NCBI GenBank assembly: GCA_016208715.1
Contig: JACQXV010000242.1
Coordinates: forward strand, 1-38,692
DNA from: Candidatus Woesearchaeota archaeon
GTDB lineage: Archaea; Nanobdellota; Nanobdellia; Woesearchaeales; UBA11576
Direction of reading: 5' to 3'
Length of the DNA stretch: 38,692 bases
Program-made: the position numbers and the translations under genes
In this document: positions 8,279 through 16,286 of the stretch, one piece after another
Numbering within the stretch: the stretch's first letter is position 1
How the letters are laid out: the number at the start of each line of letters is the position of its first letter
The notes under the pieces: generated by a model
What the model saw: only the letters and a program-made list of their open reading frames with translations
The model's database searches: none
What the model was told of the DNA's origin: nothing

Positions 8279-8896
8279 TCAAACCTTTCGTGGAACTGCA
8301 AAATGCGCCCGGCATCTGGCTTCATATGAATCTTTTGAACCAACCACGATCAATGGACTATCGTACGGTGCGGGTTGGCCGTCGATCAATCGTTGCGTAA
8401 AATCGGCTTCAGCTCCACAGCGTTCGGGGCTTCCTGACTCGTTCTTCGATGCTTTTTCGTAGACACAAATCGCTCGCAACGTGGTGTTTATCGCGTATGC
8501 CATCAGGTACCCGACGTGCTTTTGCGAGTTCATGAAACGAAATGGTTCTCCGCGAAAATCAAGATTGAGGCCGCTGGCTATGACATTTCTTCCGACCGCG
8601 ACTTGCTCAAGACAAAAATCAATCACTGCATCGTCTAAGAATTGCACTTCATCAATGCCGACAACCTGCACGCGCGACGAGAGGCATTTATACATGTCCT
8701 TTGTTTCGTTGATTGGTGTTGCTGGCAACTGTGAACGGTTATGCGAGCTTACAGATAAAAACTCGTAACGATCATCGATTGCGGGTTTGAAGATTACGAC
8801 TTCTTTGCCTGCAATCTTCTCACGGCGCAGGCGCCGGATGAGTTCTTCGGTTTTTCCGCAAAACATGCATCCAGTAATAAATTCAAGTGTTGACAT
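8279..8896 (-). CDS. tdk: Thymidine kinase (TK1-like)
   Basis: A 205-residue salvage enzyme that phosphorylates thymidine. The P-loop is GCMFCGKTEELIRR (residues 9-22, with Cys where Ser is usual), Walker B is VGIDEVQFLD, and the lasso/substrate region is DFTQRLIDGQPAPYDSP followed by SYEARCRAHF. The zinc knuckle is odd: the usual C-X2-C is replaced by ICVYEK...PERCG, with 15 residues between the cysteines, while the second pair is C-X2-H. A perfect GGAGGTGG at 8901-8908 lies 5 nt before the ATG, so the start is secure. With the reductases and the dUTPase it belongs to dNTP supply. It lies downstream of the DUF255 gene on the opposite side of a short repeat. Confidence 0.93.
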   Translation of the reverse strand: MSTLEFITGCMFCGKTEELIRRLRREKIAGKEVVIFKPAIDDRYEFLSVSSHNRSQLPATPINETKDMYKCLSSRVQVVGIDEVQFLDDAVIDFCLEQVAVGRNVIASGLNLDFRGEPFRFMNSQKHVGYLMAYAINTTLRAICVYEKASKNESGSPERCGAEADFTQRLIDGQPAPYDSPLIVVGSKDSYEARCRAHFAVPRKV

Positions 8897-8940
8897 GTTT
8901 CCACCTCCAATAATGTCTTCAAGACGTTCTCTGCTTGTTC

Positions 8941-8971
8941 GAAAGGCCTTCTATTTTGAAAGGCCTTCTAT
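8941..8971. repeat. Short tandem repeat of GAAAGGCCTTCTAT
   Basis: The 14-mer GAAAGGCCTTCTAT occurs at 8941-8954 and again at 8958-8971, and contains the palindrome AAGGCCTT. The second copy overlaps the stop codon of the DUF255 gene. It sits between the two minus-strand genes and could reflect slippage; no terminator T-run is evident. Confidence 0.6.
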
Positions 8972-10689
8972 GCTTGTTTGATAATGCCTGCCAATATTTT
9001 TTGCAATCGCACAATATCAGACGCCGGCGGCCGGCACATCCCATTGTAGCAAACATACGCCGCGGGTTTTTCTGACAACGGGTAACCTTTTTCCTGCAGA
9101 AGCTTCACATCGTCGCGTATATCGAGTGTCACTACCGATTTGGGCAGAACCACTTGCGCTAATTGCTGTAACAGTGGCGAATCCCTCACAGTATCGCGCG
9201 CCCCGACAATATGGACAACAAATCCAGTCAACATGCGTTCGACAGCCATGGCAAACCCGGCTCCATTCGCGTGGTACGGGGGCGCGTGCGGCGCAAGCGC
9301 TGTAAGAACTGTTCGGGCACGTTCCTTCAAGGCTTCGTTCTCGGTGTGATCGCAGCAGCGCAGGAGAAAATCGCAGGCAGCGATATTCTCAAAAAAGTCA
9401 AAACGAGCTTTTGTTAGATCACCGATATCCTCGTCCTGTGTTTTTCTGTCGCGGAATAGTTTTTCAGTTGTGCAGTAGAAATGTTCAAATTGTTTCAAAA
9501 GATCAAGGGCGGCAGTTCGATACTTTGCGTTGAATGTCGCTTCGTAGGCGTCCAGGCAAGCAGTCGCCAAAAAGACAACATCAGCAAAAAGACCTTGCAC
9601 TGTTTGCGTCTTCCTGTTTTCTTCGCGACGATAATGCGCGACACCTTGGCTTGAAACGTAGTTCCCAAGGAGAACGTCAAGCGTCTTAAGCGCAAATGCC
9701 AAGGCCGCCTGATCTCCAAGGATTTGTGCAGCGTCTAGGTATGCGCTGACTGCCTGTGCATTGAGATTCACAAATACCGTTTTGTCGGTGGCCGGTGCTT
9801 TGCACGCTTTCCGTTTGTTCATGTCAAGTGCATAATATTCTTCATCAGCATCCTGGCTTGCAAAAAAACCGCCCAGCTCTTGACCCGTCAGATTCTTGTT
9901 GAGGTAGCTGATGATTCCTTGAGTGATCTTGCGATATTCTTCATCCTTGGTCGTCACAAAGCCGTACAGGTAGTTGCGCAACAGTCCTGCATTTGTCTCA
10001 AGCAGCTTTTCATAATGTGGTTCCGACCAGTCTTGGTTGATAGCGTACCGAAAGAAGCCGCCCTCAACAGGATCATAAATTCCTCTCAGTCCATTTAATG
10101 TCTTGACTACGGCGTCACGCAGTTTTGCATCTGCTGTCTTTTGAAACAGCGCACAAGCTGCATTGATCGCGGCGTGCGGTGGAAATTTTGGCGCGCCCCC
10201 CCATCCTCCATGAAAGAGGTCTGCGGTTGTGATAAGCTCTTGAGTTATTGCTTCAACGAGTTGTTTATCGAGTTCAGCCTTCTGTGGAGAATGTGGAGAA
10301 ACAGGCGTTTTTTCCGACACGGCCTTTCTTTTCTGTTCTACGATCTTGTGAAAGTTGTCGGCGATCTGATTAATAAGAACTTTCATTTCGTGAGGTGGAA
10401 AGTACGTCCCTCCCAGAAGTTTGTTTCCTGCGGCATCTAAAAATGCGGTTGTCGGAAATCCGCCCGCGTGGTAGCGTTCTTTAATATCAGGACGTTCGTC
10501 GATATCTACCCGAACAGGTATGGTGCGGCTGTTGATAATGGATGCGATCTCGTCATTTTCATAACAATCAGCATCCATGCGATGACACCAGTGGCGCCAC
10601 ACTGCAAAAAGATTTAAAAGGATTGGTTTATTCTCTTTTTTTGCTGTTTCGAATGCCTGTTGTGACCACGTACGCCAATGTACCCTCAT
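8968..10689 (-). CDS. DUF255 thioredoxin-like / six-hairpin glycosidase-fold protein
   Basis: A 573-residue protein of the YyaL/SPATA20 family: an N-terminal thioredoxin-like domain (residues 1-120) followed by an (alpha/alpha) toroid resembling N-acylglucosamine 2-epimerases (GGWGGAPKFPPH, GGFFRYAINQDWSEPHYEKL, GGFFASQDADEE). Family members usually carry CHWCH; here the site is WRHWCHRMD, so the first cysteine of CxxC is Arg and classical disulfide chemistry is unlikely. The biochemical role of the family is not settled. ATG 10689 is chosen because GGTG lies about 8 nt upstream on the minus strand; the longer frame to 10788 runs into a family A repeat and is spurious. Confidence 0.88.
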   Translation of the reverse strand: MRVHWRTWSQQAFETAKKENKPILLNLFAVWRHWCHRMDADCYENDEIASIINSRTIPVRVDIDERPDIKERYHAGGFPTTAFLDAAGNKLLGGTYFPPHEMKVLINQIADNFHKIVEQKRKAVSEKTPVSPHSPQKAELDKQLVEAITQELITTADLFHGGWGGAPKFPPHAAINAACALFQKTADAKLRDAVVKTLNGLRGIYDPVEGGFFRYAINQDWSEPHYEKLLETNAGLLRNYLYGFVTTKDEEYRKITQGIISYLNKNLTGQELGGFFASQDADEEYYALDMNKRKACKAPATDKTVFVNLNAQAVSAYLDAAQILGDQAALAFALKTLDVLLGNYVSSQGVAHYRREENRKTQTVQGLFADVVFLATACLDAYEATFNAKYRTAALDLLKQFEHFYCTTEKLFRDRKTQDEDIGDLTKARFDFFENIAACDFLLRCCDHTENEALKERARTVLTALAPHAPPYHANGAGFAMAVERMLTGFVVHIVGARDTVRDSPLLQQLAQVVLPKSVVTLDIRDDVKLLQEKGYPLSEKPAAYVCYNGMCRPPASDIVRLQKILAGIIKQA

Positions 10690-10770
10690 TTTTTCACCAT
10701 CATTTTCATTGCCCGCATGATGCCTCACACAATAACACATAATAACAACAGTCAAAAGCTCGCGGCATAA

Positions 10771-10916
10771 GTAAAGCAACGCCGCCACCGATCCGCGAGC
10801 TCGCGGTTCTTACATGGTCTCGCACGATTCTTGGCTCGTTAAGCGGTTTTAACATCCACAGCTACTTACACGGCGAGCGCCGTGGCGGCGCCGCCAAGTA
10901 GTCTGCTAAACAAATA
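10771..10916 (+). repeat. Family A element, copy 2
   Basis: Left end is eroded (GTAAAGC), then CGCCGCCACCGATCCGCGAG, the core CTCGCACGATTCTTGG, and the right arm GGCGAGCGCCGTGGCGGCG ending in GCTAAACAAATAC at 10904-10916. Arms pair with each other, so the single strand would fold into a long imperfect hairpin. No coding capacity. Confidence 0.8.
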
Positions 10917-10996
10917 CCAAAATCTTACTCCAAAATAACCATCGGTCCTGGACTGGTTGGGAAAAAATGACTGATTTTAAATCTTTGGTTTCGTTT

Positions 10997-11318
10997 GGCT
11001 CTGTTCGGAATTGTGCCGCTGCCACCCTGCCGAGCTGAATCAAAGAACGTTATGTTCGTATTTGTTAGCGGCGCCGCCACCGATCCGCGAGCTCGCGGTT
11101 CTTACATGGTCTCGCACGATTCTCGGCTCGTTAAGCGGTTTTAATGTCCACAGCTACTTACACGGCGCGCGTCGTGGCCGCGCCGCGATTCTGCTAAAGA
11201 TCCGCCAAACAAATACAAAACGATCCGCAGATCCTTTGATTTGCGCTGCCTGTATATTGCCTGTATATATACGACGAGCGGTTCAGCAGCCGAGCGCAAG
11301 CGAGATTCTGGACAGAGC
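10997..11318 (+). mobile_element. Family B MITE carrying an inserted family A element
   Basis: Left end GGCTCTGTTCGGAATTGTGC, right end GAGATTCTGGACAGAGC (last base of the repeat altered). Family A sits at 11058-11216 between the B arms. Nearly the same composite, inserted at the same internal point, is found at 23525-23820. I find no 9-bp target duplication here (GTTTCGTTT on the left, ATTTTTGCC on the right), so one flank has probably been rearranged. Confidence 0.8.
11058..11216 (+). repeat. Family A element, copy 3 (nested in family B)
   Basis: GTATTTGTTAGC at the left and GCCAAACAAATAC at the right, with core CTCGCACGATTCTCGG and GTCCACAGCTACTTACACGG. Lies inside the family B element of 10997-11318. 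Confidence 0.8.
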
Positions 11319-11467
11319 ATTTTTGCCCAAAAACTATATATAGGAACAGGATCTCTCTGGCTCTAAAAAGGTTCTCAAACTACTGGACACGCCTGAGATG
11401 CGTAGGGAAACAAGTCGTTTGCTTGCTATTCCATAGTACAAAAGATTGTTGGAGAACCTTCCACAAT

Positions 11468-13630
11468 ATGGCCACCTGCCACATTCGCCATGTCAAGAAG
11501 CGCGATGACGGAATCGTGCCGTTCAATGCAGACAACATCAAGCGGGCGATAGCCTCCGCGTTTGAAGCGGCAATGAGCTCTAATTTGGAAGCGATCCCGC
11601 AACTTGTGGATAAAGTGATTGAGAATCTCAATGCGCGTTTTTCTGCCGATACAGTTCCTTCGGTGGAGCAGATTCAGGATGTTGTTGAGCAGACGCTCAT
11701 GCAGCAGGAATTTTTTGATGTGGCAAAGACGTACATTCTGTATCGTGAGAAGCGCACCGAAGTGCGCGAGTTGAAGTCACGCATCATAGGAAGACAGGAC
11801 GACTCAAAGCTCACCGTCAACGCACTGAGGGTGGCGCAAGAGAAATACTTACAAACATTTAAGGACGGGACAATCGAAACGCCGAAAGAGATGTTTCGCC
11901 GTGTGGCCGCGTGTGTCGCTGCCGCAGAGCTCATCTATGATCAAAAGTTTGACGTGCATTCGCTGCGGGATGCGTTCTTTCAAGCCATGTGTAATCTTGA
12001 GTTTCTTCCTGGCGGGCGCACGCTTGCAAATGCTGCCAGCAAAAGCAACCAGCTCGTCAATTGTTTTGTCTTGCCGATCGAAGATGAGCTTTCCAGTATT
12101 TACGACACCCTCAAGGAAGCGGCGACAATCCAAAAGTTTGGTGGCGGGACCGGCTTTTGTTTTTCAAAGCTGCGTCCTAAGAATGAGCCTGTGAGCAACC
12201 ACGAAGGCACGTCAAGCGGTCCAGTTTCATTTCTTGAGCTCTTTGATATGTCGACGGAGATCATCAAGAAAGGCGGAGAGCGCCGCGGGGCAAACATGGG
12301 AGTGCTGCGCGTCGACCACCCAGATATTTTGGAGTTCGTTACGATCAAAGACCAAGGCAATAAACTCACCAACTTCAATATCAGCGTAGGCTTGACTAAT
12401 GAGTTTATGGATGCCGTGCTTGACGATGATGATTATTCGCTTGTCAATCCCGCAAGTGGTGGCGTATGCAAGCGGATGCGTGCACGCAAGATCTTTGATC
12501 TTCTTGTAGCGATGGCATGGAGAAAGGGGGATCCCGGCGTGCTTTTTATCGACACTATCAATAACAAGAATCCGACACCCTCGTTGGGCAGGCTTAACAC
12601 GACAAGCGCGTGCGGTGAAGTACCATTGCTCGCGTACGAGGCGTGTAATCTTGGTTCTATCAACCTTGCACGATTCGTTAATGGAAAGACGTTGAACTGG
12701 GAGCGCCTGCGTGATGTGACCCGGCTTGCTGTGCGTTTCCTGGACAACGTGATTGATGTCACCAGTTATCCGCTTGAGAAGATCGATGAGGTCGCTAAAT
12801 CAAATCGGAAGATCGGTCTTGGCATTATGGGCTTTGCCGACATGCTCTACCAGCTGCGTATTCCGTATAATTCTGATGCTGCGATAACGATTGCAGAGCA
12901 AGTGATGTCGTTTATCACAGAGGAGGCGCAAAAAACCTCTGAGAAACTTGCGCAAGAGAGAGGTCCGTTCCCAAATTATCACAAGAGCGTGTTTCATGGA
13001 AAGAGAGTATTGAGAAATGCGACGCTGACCGCCATCGCCCCGACAGGATCACTCTCCATGATCGCAGAAACCAGCGGCGGTGTAGAGCCAAACTTCGCGC
13101 TCGGATACATCAGGCGAGCTTTGGACGGAAAAGAGTTTACGTGTTTGAACAGGTATTTTGAAGAGGTTGCACGCCATCAGGGATTCTACAGTCAAGAGCT
13201 TATGGATCATATCTGTCGAGGAGGCGCTATTCATGCGCGCGAGGACGTTCCTGAAGAGATCAAGACGGTTTTTGTGATTGCTCATGATATCTCTCCATAT
13301 TGGCATCTGAAGATTCAGGCGACGTTCCAGAAGTTCGTCGATAATTCTATCTCAAAGACGGTGAACTTTCCAAACAACGCAACGCCAAAGGATGTGGAAG
13401 AGGTCTATCTTCTTGCCTACAAGTGGGGCTGCAAAGGGGTGACGATCTATCGCAACGGGTCGCTCAGTAATCAGGTTATCGATGTTTCTGACAATGCTCC
13501 TGCTGAGCTTGAACACCAGAAGGATGAGGAGTCGCGCCTTGCTCAAGAGGCTATCAAGAGCGGAAAGGGCATCACTCCAGGAGTGCAGAAGTCGCTCCTA
13601 ATGATCGAGACACCAAACAAGGACAATTAA
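11468..13630 (+). CDS. nrdJ: Class II (adenosylcobalamin-dependent) ribonucleotide reductase, short form with ATP cone
   Basis: A 720-residue reductase. The N-terminal ATP cone (about residues 5-95, IRHVKKRDDGIVPFNADNIK) implies allosteric control of overall activity, which the long form lacks. The barrel has FLPGGRTLANA, FGGGTGFCFSKLRP and IAPTGSLSMIAETSGG. The radical cysteine is C382 and the acid E384, in TTSACGEVPLL; the position normally occupied by Asn in N-x-C-x-E is Ser380. C199 and C393 fit the redox pair. The C-terminus ends without any cysteine, so the usual reducing tail is missing. ATG 11468 is chosen because it leads straight into the ATP cone and has GGAG about 14 nt upstream; an upstream TTG at 11423 is less likely. 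Confidence 0.93.
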   Translation: MATCHIRHVKKRDDGIVPFNADNIKRAIASAFEAAMSSNLEAIPQLVDKVIENLNARFSADTVPSVEQIQDVVEQTLMQQEFFDVAKTYILYREKRTEVRELKSRIIGRQDDSKLTVNALRVAQEKYLQTFKDGTIETPKEMFRRVAACVAAAELIYDQKFDVHSLRDAFFQAMCNLEFLPGGRTLANAASKSNQLVNCFVLPIEDELSSIYDTLKEAATIQKFGGGTGFCFSKLRPKNEPVSNHEGTSSGPVSFLELFDMSTEIIKKGGERRGANMGVLRVDHPDILEFVTIKDQGNKLTNFNISVGLTNEFMDAVLDDDDYSLVNPASGGVCKRMRARKIFDLLVAMAWRKGDPGVLFIDTINNKNPTPSLGRLNTTSACGEVPLLAYEACNLGSINLARFVNGKTLNWERLRDVTRLAVRFLDNVIDVTSYPLEKIDEVAKSNRKIGLGIMGFADMLYQLRIPYNSDAAITIAEQVMSFITEEAQKTSEKLAQERGPFPNYHKSVFHGKRVLRNATLTAIAPTGSLSMIAETSGGVEPNFALGYIRRALDGKEFTCLNRYFEEVARHQGFYSQELMDHICRGGAIHAREDVPEEIKTVFVIAHDISPYWHLKIQATFQKFVDNSISKTVNFPNNATPKDVEEVYLLAYKWGCKGVTIYRNGSLSNQVIDVSDNAPAELEHQKDEESRLAQEAIKSGKGITPGVQKSLLMIETPNKDN

Positions 13631-13655
13631 TTAATAAATTATTAATTAATAGACT

Positions 13656-13664
13656 ATTCTGTTT
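13656..13664. repeat. Target duplication (left) of the family C MITE
   Basis: ATTCTGTTT, repeated exactly at 14019-14027 directly outside the two ends of the element at 13665-14018. Confidence 0.9.
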
Positions 13665-14018
13665 GGCTCTGTAGAAAATAGCGCCGGCACGCTCACCACC
13701 ACAGCCTTTCTGCGAGAGATAGAAAGAAGCACCTGCGCGCTGACAAGTTGAACGCCCCCAGCTGCCATCGATCCGCTGACACTCGAACTCCAGTCCGATT
13801 TCCGCTTCGCTCCAATCGGACGACGAACGTTGAGTAGTATTGAGCGAAGCGAAATACTACGAGGTGGGTTGATAAGGGAGGCACTTCCGTATGGGGAAGG
13901 CACATCGGGGAATGTCAGCTCGTCGAGTGCACGTTCACTATCACGAGCTTGGCGTGGTGGTGAGCGAGCGAGGCGTCGAGCCTCGCTGTGCCGGCTTGTC
14001 AAGACTTTCTACAGAGCC
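13665..14018. mobile_element. Family C MITE (354 bp), non-autonomous relative of the window-start IS
   Basis: Perfect 13-bp ends GGCTCTGTAGAAA and TTTCTACAGAGCC, continued by a looser inverted repeat (GCCGGCACGCTCACCACCAC near the left, GTGGTGGTGAGC and TGTGCCGGC near the right). A 9-bp target duplication ATTCTGTTT flanks it. The right end equals the IS end at 128-140, so that transposase probably mobilises it. The inside has no convincing gene but two clear hairpins: GTCCGATT/AATCGGAC and GTAGTATT/AATACTAC. It separates the short reductase from the corrinoid adenosyltransferase. Confidence 0.92.
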
Positions 14019-14027
14019 ATTCTGTTT
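14019..14027. repeat. Target duplication (right) of the family C MITE
   Basis: ATTCTGTTT, identical to 13656-13664. Confidence 0.9.
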
Positions 14028-14138
14028 TGCACATTTGCATTCTGTGAAAAATATCTTCCGATAAGTGATTACAATATTCTTATATATTTTCATTCCGTAA
14101 AAACTTTTTCTTACATTGCTTCAAAAGGTTGACCTTGC

Positions 14139-14759
14139 ATGCAGACAAAACTGGGCCTCATCCACGTCTACACTGGCGACGGCAAAGGGAAGACCACTGC
14201 CGCGATGGGGCTCGTCCTGCGTGCGATCGGGCAAGGATACAAATCGTGTGTAATTCAATTCATGAAGGGCGGCTACTATACCGGAGAGTTCATTAGCTTC
14301 AAGCAGTTCTTGCCCAATAATGATTTTATGCAGTTTGGCAGGGGTTGCATCAAGCAAAAAACTCAGCTGACGCCATACCAACCCGCCCAGGAAAAACCGC
14401 CAGTTCACATTCTGGAGGAGTCGATTGATTGCGGGACGTGCAGATGGTGTTTTCTGAATGATGATACACAAAAACAATTCTGCACTGAAGCGCTCACGCA
14501 CGCAAAGAAAGTTGCAGGCAGTGGCGAGTTTGATGTTGTGTTACTTGACGAAATAAACGTTGCTGTTCATTTTAAGATGATTGAACTGCAGGACGTTCTT
14601 GACATGATAAAGAATAAGCATGCGCAGACAGAATTGATTCTCACCGGCCGCGACGCGCATCCGAAGATTCTTGAGCTTGCGGACTTAGTGACCTGCATGA
14701 CGCAAATTAAGCACTATTATGACAAAGGAGTTATGGCAAGGAAGGGCATCGAATATTAG
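14139..14759 (+). CDS. cobA: Corrinoid (cob(I)alamin) adenosyltransferase, CobA/BtuR type
   Basis: A 206-residue enzyme that transfers the adenosyl group of ATP to cob(I)alamin, making adenosylcobalamin. The P-loop is GDGKGKTT (residues 13-20), Walker B is VVLLDEIN (133-140), and the C-terminal LILTGRDAHPKILELADLV is the family hallmark. Length fits the family. An insertion after the first third holds C98, C101, C104 and C115 (DCGTCRWCF), spaced like a metal or cluster site; E. coli BtuR lacks this. AAAGGTTGA lies about 8 nt before the ATG. Its location next to two B12-dependent reductases, interrupted only by a MITE, suggests it supplies their cofactor (inference). Confidence 0.93.
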   Translation: MQTKLGLIHVYTGDGKGKTTAAMGLVLRAIGQGYKSCVIQFMKGGYYTGEFISFKQFLPNNDFMQFGRGCIKQKTQLTPYQPAQEKPPVHILEESIDCGTCRWCFLNDDTQKQFCTEALTHAKKVAGSGEFDVVLLDEINVAVHFKMIELQDVLDMIKNKHAQTELILTGRDAHPKILELADLVTCMTQIKHYYDKGVMARKGIEY

Positions 14760-14806
14760 TTAAGTGAAATAATTTTTTGGGCTAAAATGTGCTGGGGCTT
14801 GGGCAA

Positions 14807-14817
14807 CTTATATAAAC
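14807..14817 (+). promoter_or_regulatory. TATA box, leaderless transcript
   Basis: CTTATATAAAC is centred 27 nt before the ATG at 14839, the spacing expected if transcription starts at the start codon. Confidence 0.6.
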
Positions 14818-14838
14818 GTGCTTCCTTTCCTATATTCT

Positions 14839-15750
14839 ATGAAGATTACTAAAAAACAAGTAGAACAAATTTGTAAGAAACTTGATGAAGATTTAGTTAA
14901 ATTTTCTTTTCTCGCTAGTGGAAATCATAATGACAATTACGCAATCGAAACAACTGGAAATAAATATGTTTTGCGAATAGAAAATAATCCTCAATTCAAG
15001 AATCTAAAGAAAGAATATACTCTTTTGAAATCTCTAAAATCTGGCTTAGGACCAAAAGTCTATTTTTTTGATAAATCGCATAAAATTATTCCTCACGATT
15101 ATTTTATTGAAGAATTTGTTGAGGGAAAATATCCCAAAAAACTTAATGACAAATTCCTAATTTTAATGGCTAAATGGCTTAAAAAATTACATCACCAAAA
15201 AAAGCCCTGCAAAAAACATTCCATGCTTAAAGCAATTAAGCCATATTTCAGGAATGTTAATAATCATAAAACTGCTATCCCTCCAAATACATTAAACAAA
15301 ATTGATTCTTTATTTCAAAGAGTAACTGTTTTTTGCAAGAAAAATGATGAGATTTTTGCCGACAAAAAAGAAGCCTGCTTATTACATAGCGATTTATCAA
15401 GAGAAAACATAATTTATGATGGAAAAAATATTAGACTTTTGGATTGGGAATTCTCAAGATACAATTTTCCCGAATGGGATCTGGTCTATTTCATGCAAAG
15501 TTTAGAACTAAACTCAAAACAAAAAGAACTATTCCTTAAAACCTATGGCCATCCAACATCAAAAACAGGCAAAAAGAGATTATTGATTATTTCCCTGCTT
15601 AATACCTGCGGAGATATTGGATATTCTGTTTGGCGTTTAAGTTTAGTTAAACAGGGAAAATTGAATAAAAAACTAAAACCAGAGACTTCAAAAAGATTGA
15701 ACTTAGACATAAATAGACTAAGAAAGATAATTGAGGATTTAGAACGCTAA
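14839..15750 (+). CDS. APH/choline-kinase-like small-molecule kinase
   Basis: A 303-residue kinase of the aminoglycoside phosphotransferase superfamily. The catalytic loop LLHSDLSRENIIYDG matches H-x-D-x(4)-N, and IRLLDWEFSRY supplies the metal-binding Asp. The N-lobe has GNHNDNYAIE and YVLRIENN with the ATP-binding lysine replaced or shifted (R in VLRIE). Substrate unknown: choline, an aminosugar or a similar small alcohol are possible. ATG 14839 is supported by a TATA box 27 nt upstream, so GTG 14818 is rejected. Codons and composition are much more AT-rich than the neighbours, pointing to transfer. Followed by a ParB-like gene with its own promoter. Confidence 0.8.
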   Translation: MKITKKQVEQICKKLDEDLVKFSFLASGNHNDNYAIETTGNKYVLRIENNPQFKNLKKEYTLLKSLKSGLGPKVYFFDKSHKIIPHDYFIEEFVEGKYPKKLNDKFLILMAKWLKKLHHQKKPCKKHSMLKAIKPYFRNVNNHKTAIPPNTLNKIDSLFQRVTVFCKKNDEIFADKKEACLLHSDLSRENIIYDGKNIRLLDWEFSRYNFPEWDLVYFMQSLELNSKQKELFLKTYGHPTSKTGKKRLLIISLLNTCGDIGYSVWRLSLVKQGKLNKKLKPETSKRLNLDINRLRKIIEDLER

Positions 15751-15760
15751 TTATTTAAAG
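15751..15760 (+). promoter_or_regulatory. TATA box, leaderless transcript
   Basis: TTATTTAAAG is centred 27 nt before the ATG at 15783, immediately after the stop codon of the kinase. Confidence 0.5.
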
Positions 15761-15782
15761 AATCGCTTAGATTCTATAGTTT

Positions 15783-16286
15783 ATGAGAACAATAGAATTA
15801 ACCCCAAATCAAATTATTGCTTTGAATGATTATCCCATGCATAGCGATAGCGTTCTAAGTGAATACTTTACTAAATGCAAATTAGGGGAAGAAATACCTT
15901 TTGTTCCAGTCATAATAAAAGATATGGTTAGAAAACATTTTGATGATAAACTTCTTGAAGAATTTGAAATATTTGAACGCCAAAACCCTGTTGCAGAATA
16001 TTTTATGTTGGATGGTAGCCATAGAACTACTGCTTTAACCCTTGCAGGTTGCAAAATCACTGCAATAATCTATGAAACAGATTCAGACATTGAAGAAGCA
16101 AGAAAATTAGTCGCAACAGGTAAAATTCTTCAAAATGGAACACTTAACTATTCACTAGAAGAAAACTGCAAAATTCTACATGAACACTTCAAAGAAAAAC
16201 CATATTTCATGACTGTGGAACAAAAGACAGAAAGATTGGTGCTAGAAAAGAAATTACCACAAGAAATAACGAATTCTTATAAATAA
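15783..16286 (+). CDS. ParB/sulfiredoxin-fold protein
   Basis: A 167-residue protein with the ParB-like core: an early strand (IELTPNQIIAL), then YFMLDGSHRTTALTLAG and ITAIIYETDSDIEEAR, matching the D-G-x-H-R-x(3)-A motif of the ParBc/Srx fold at about residues 76-86. No helix-turn-helix domain typical of plasmid ParB is present, so partitioning is unlikely. Some archaeal proteins of this fold are nucleotide-dependent kinases (SerK, SbnI), which makes a small-molecule phosphorylation role thinkable beside the adjacent kinase. AT-rich like its neighbour, and apparently transferred with it. Confidence 0.75.
   Translation: MRTIELTPNQIIALNDYPMHSDSVLSEYFTKCKLGEEIPFVPVIIKDMVRKHFDDKLLEEFEIFERQNPVAEYFMLDGSHRTTALTLAGCKITAIIYETDSDIEEARKLVATGKILQNGTLNYSLEENCKILHEHFKEKPYFMTVEQKTERLVLEKKLPQEITNSYK

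Larger units (their letters stand above)
10690..11467. other. Intergenic region filled by nested small elements and a reductase promoter
   Basis: Holds a family A copy (10771-10916), then a family B copy (10997-11318) with another family A copy inside it. GTCAAAAGCTCGCG at 10751-10764 recurs at 27991 and, changed, at 33933. After the elements, ACTATATATAGG at 11333-11344 is a good TATA candidate for the short reductase, and GGAG at about 11451 its ribosome binding site. No coding sequence is supported. Confidence 0.6.

Noticed and set aside
10690-10788. N-terminal extension of the DUF255 protein
   Set aside because: The extra 33 residues come from family A repeat and flank; a GGTG site lies before the internal ATG at 10689.
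13830-14132. 100-codon frame within and beyond the family C MITE
   Set aside because: It crosses the element end and its target duplication; the translation is low in structure and unlike any family.
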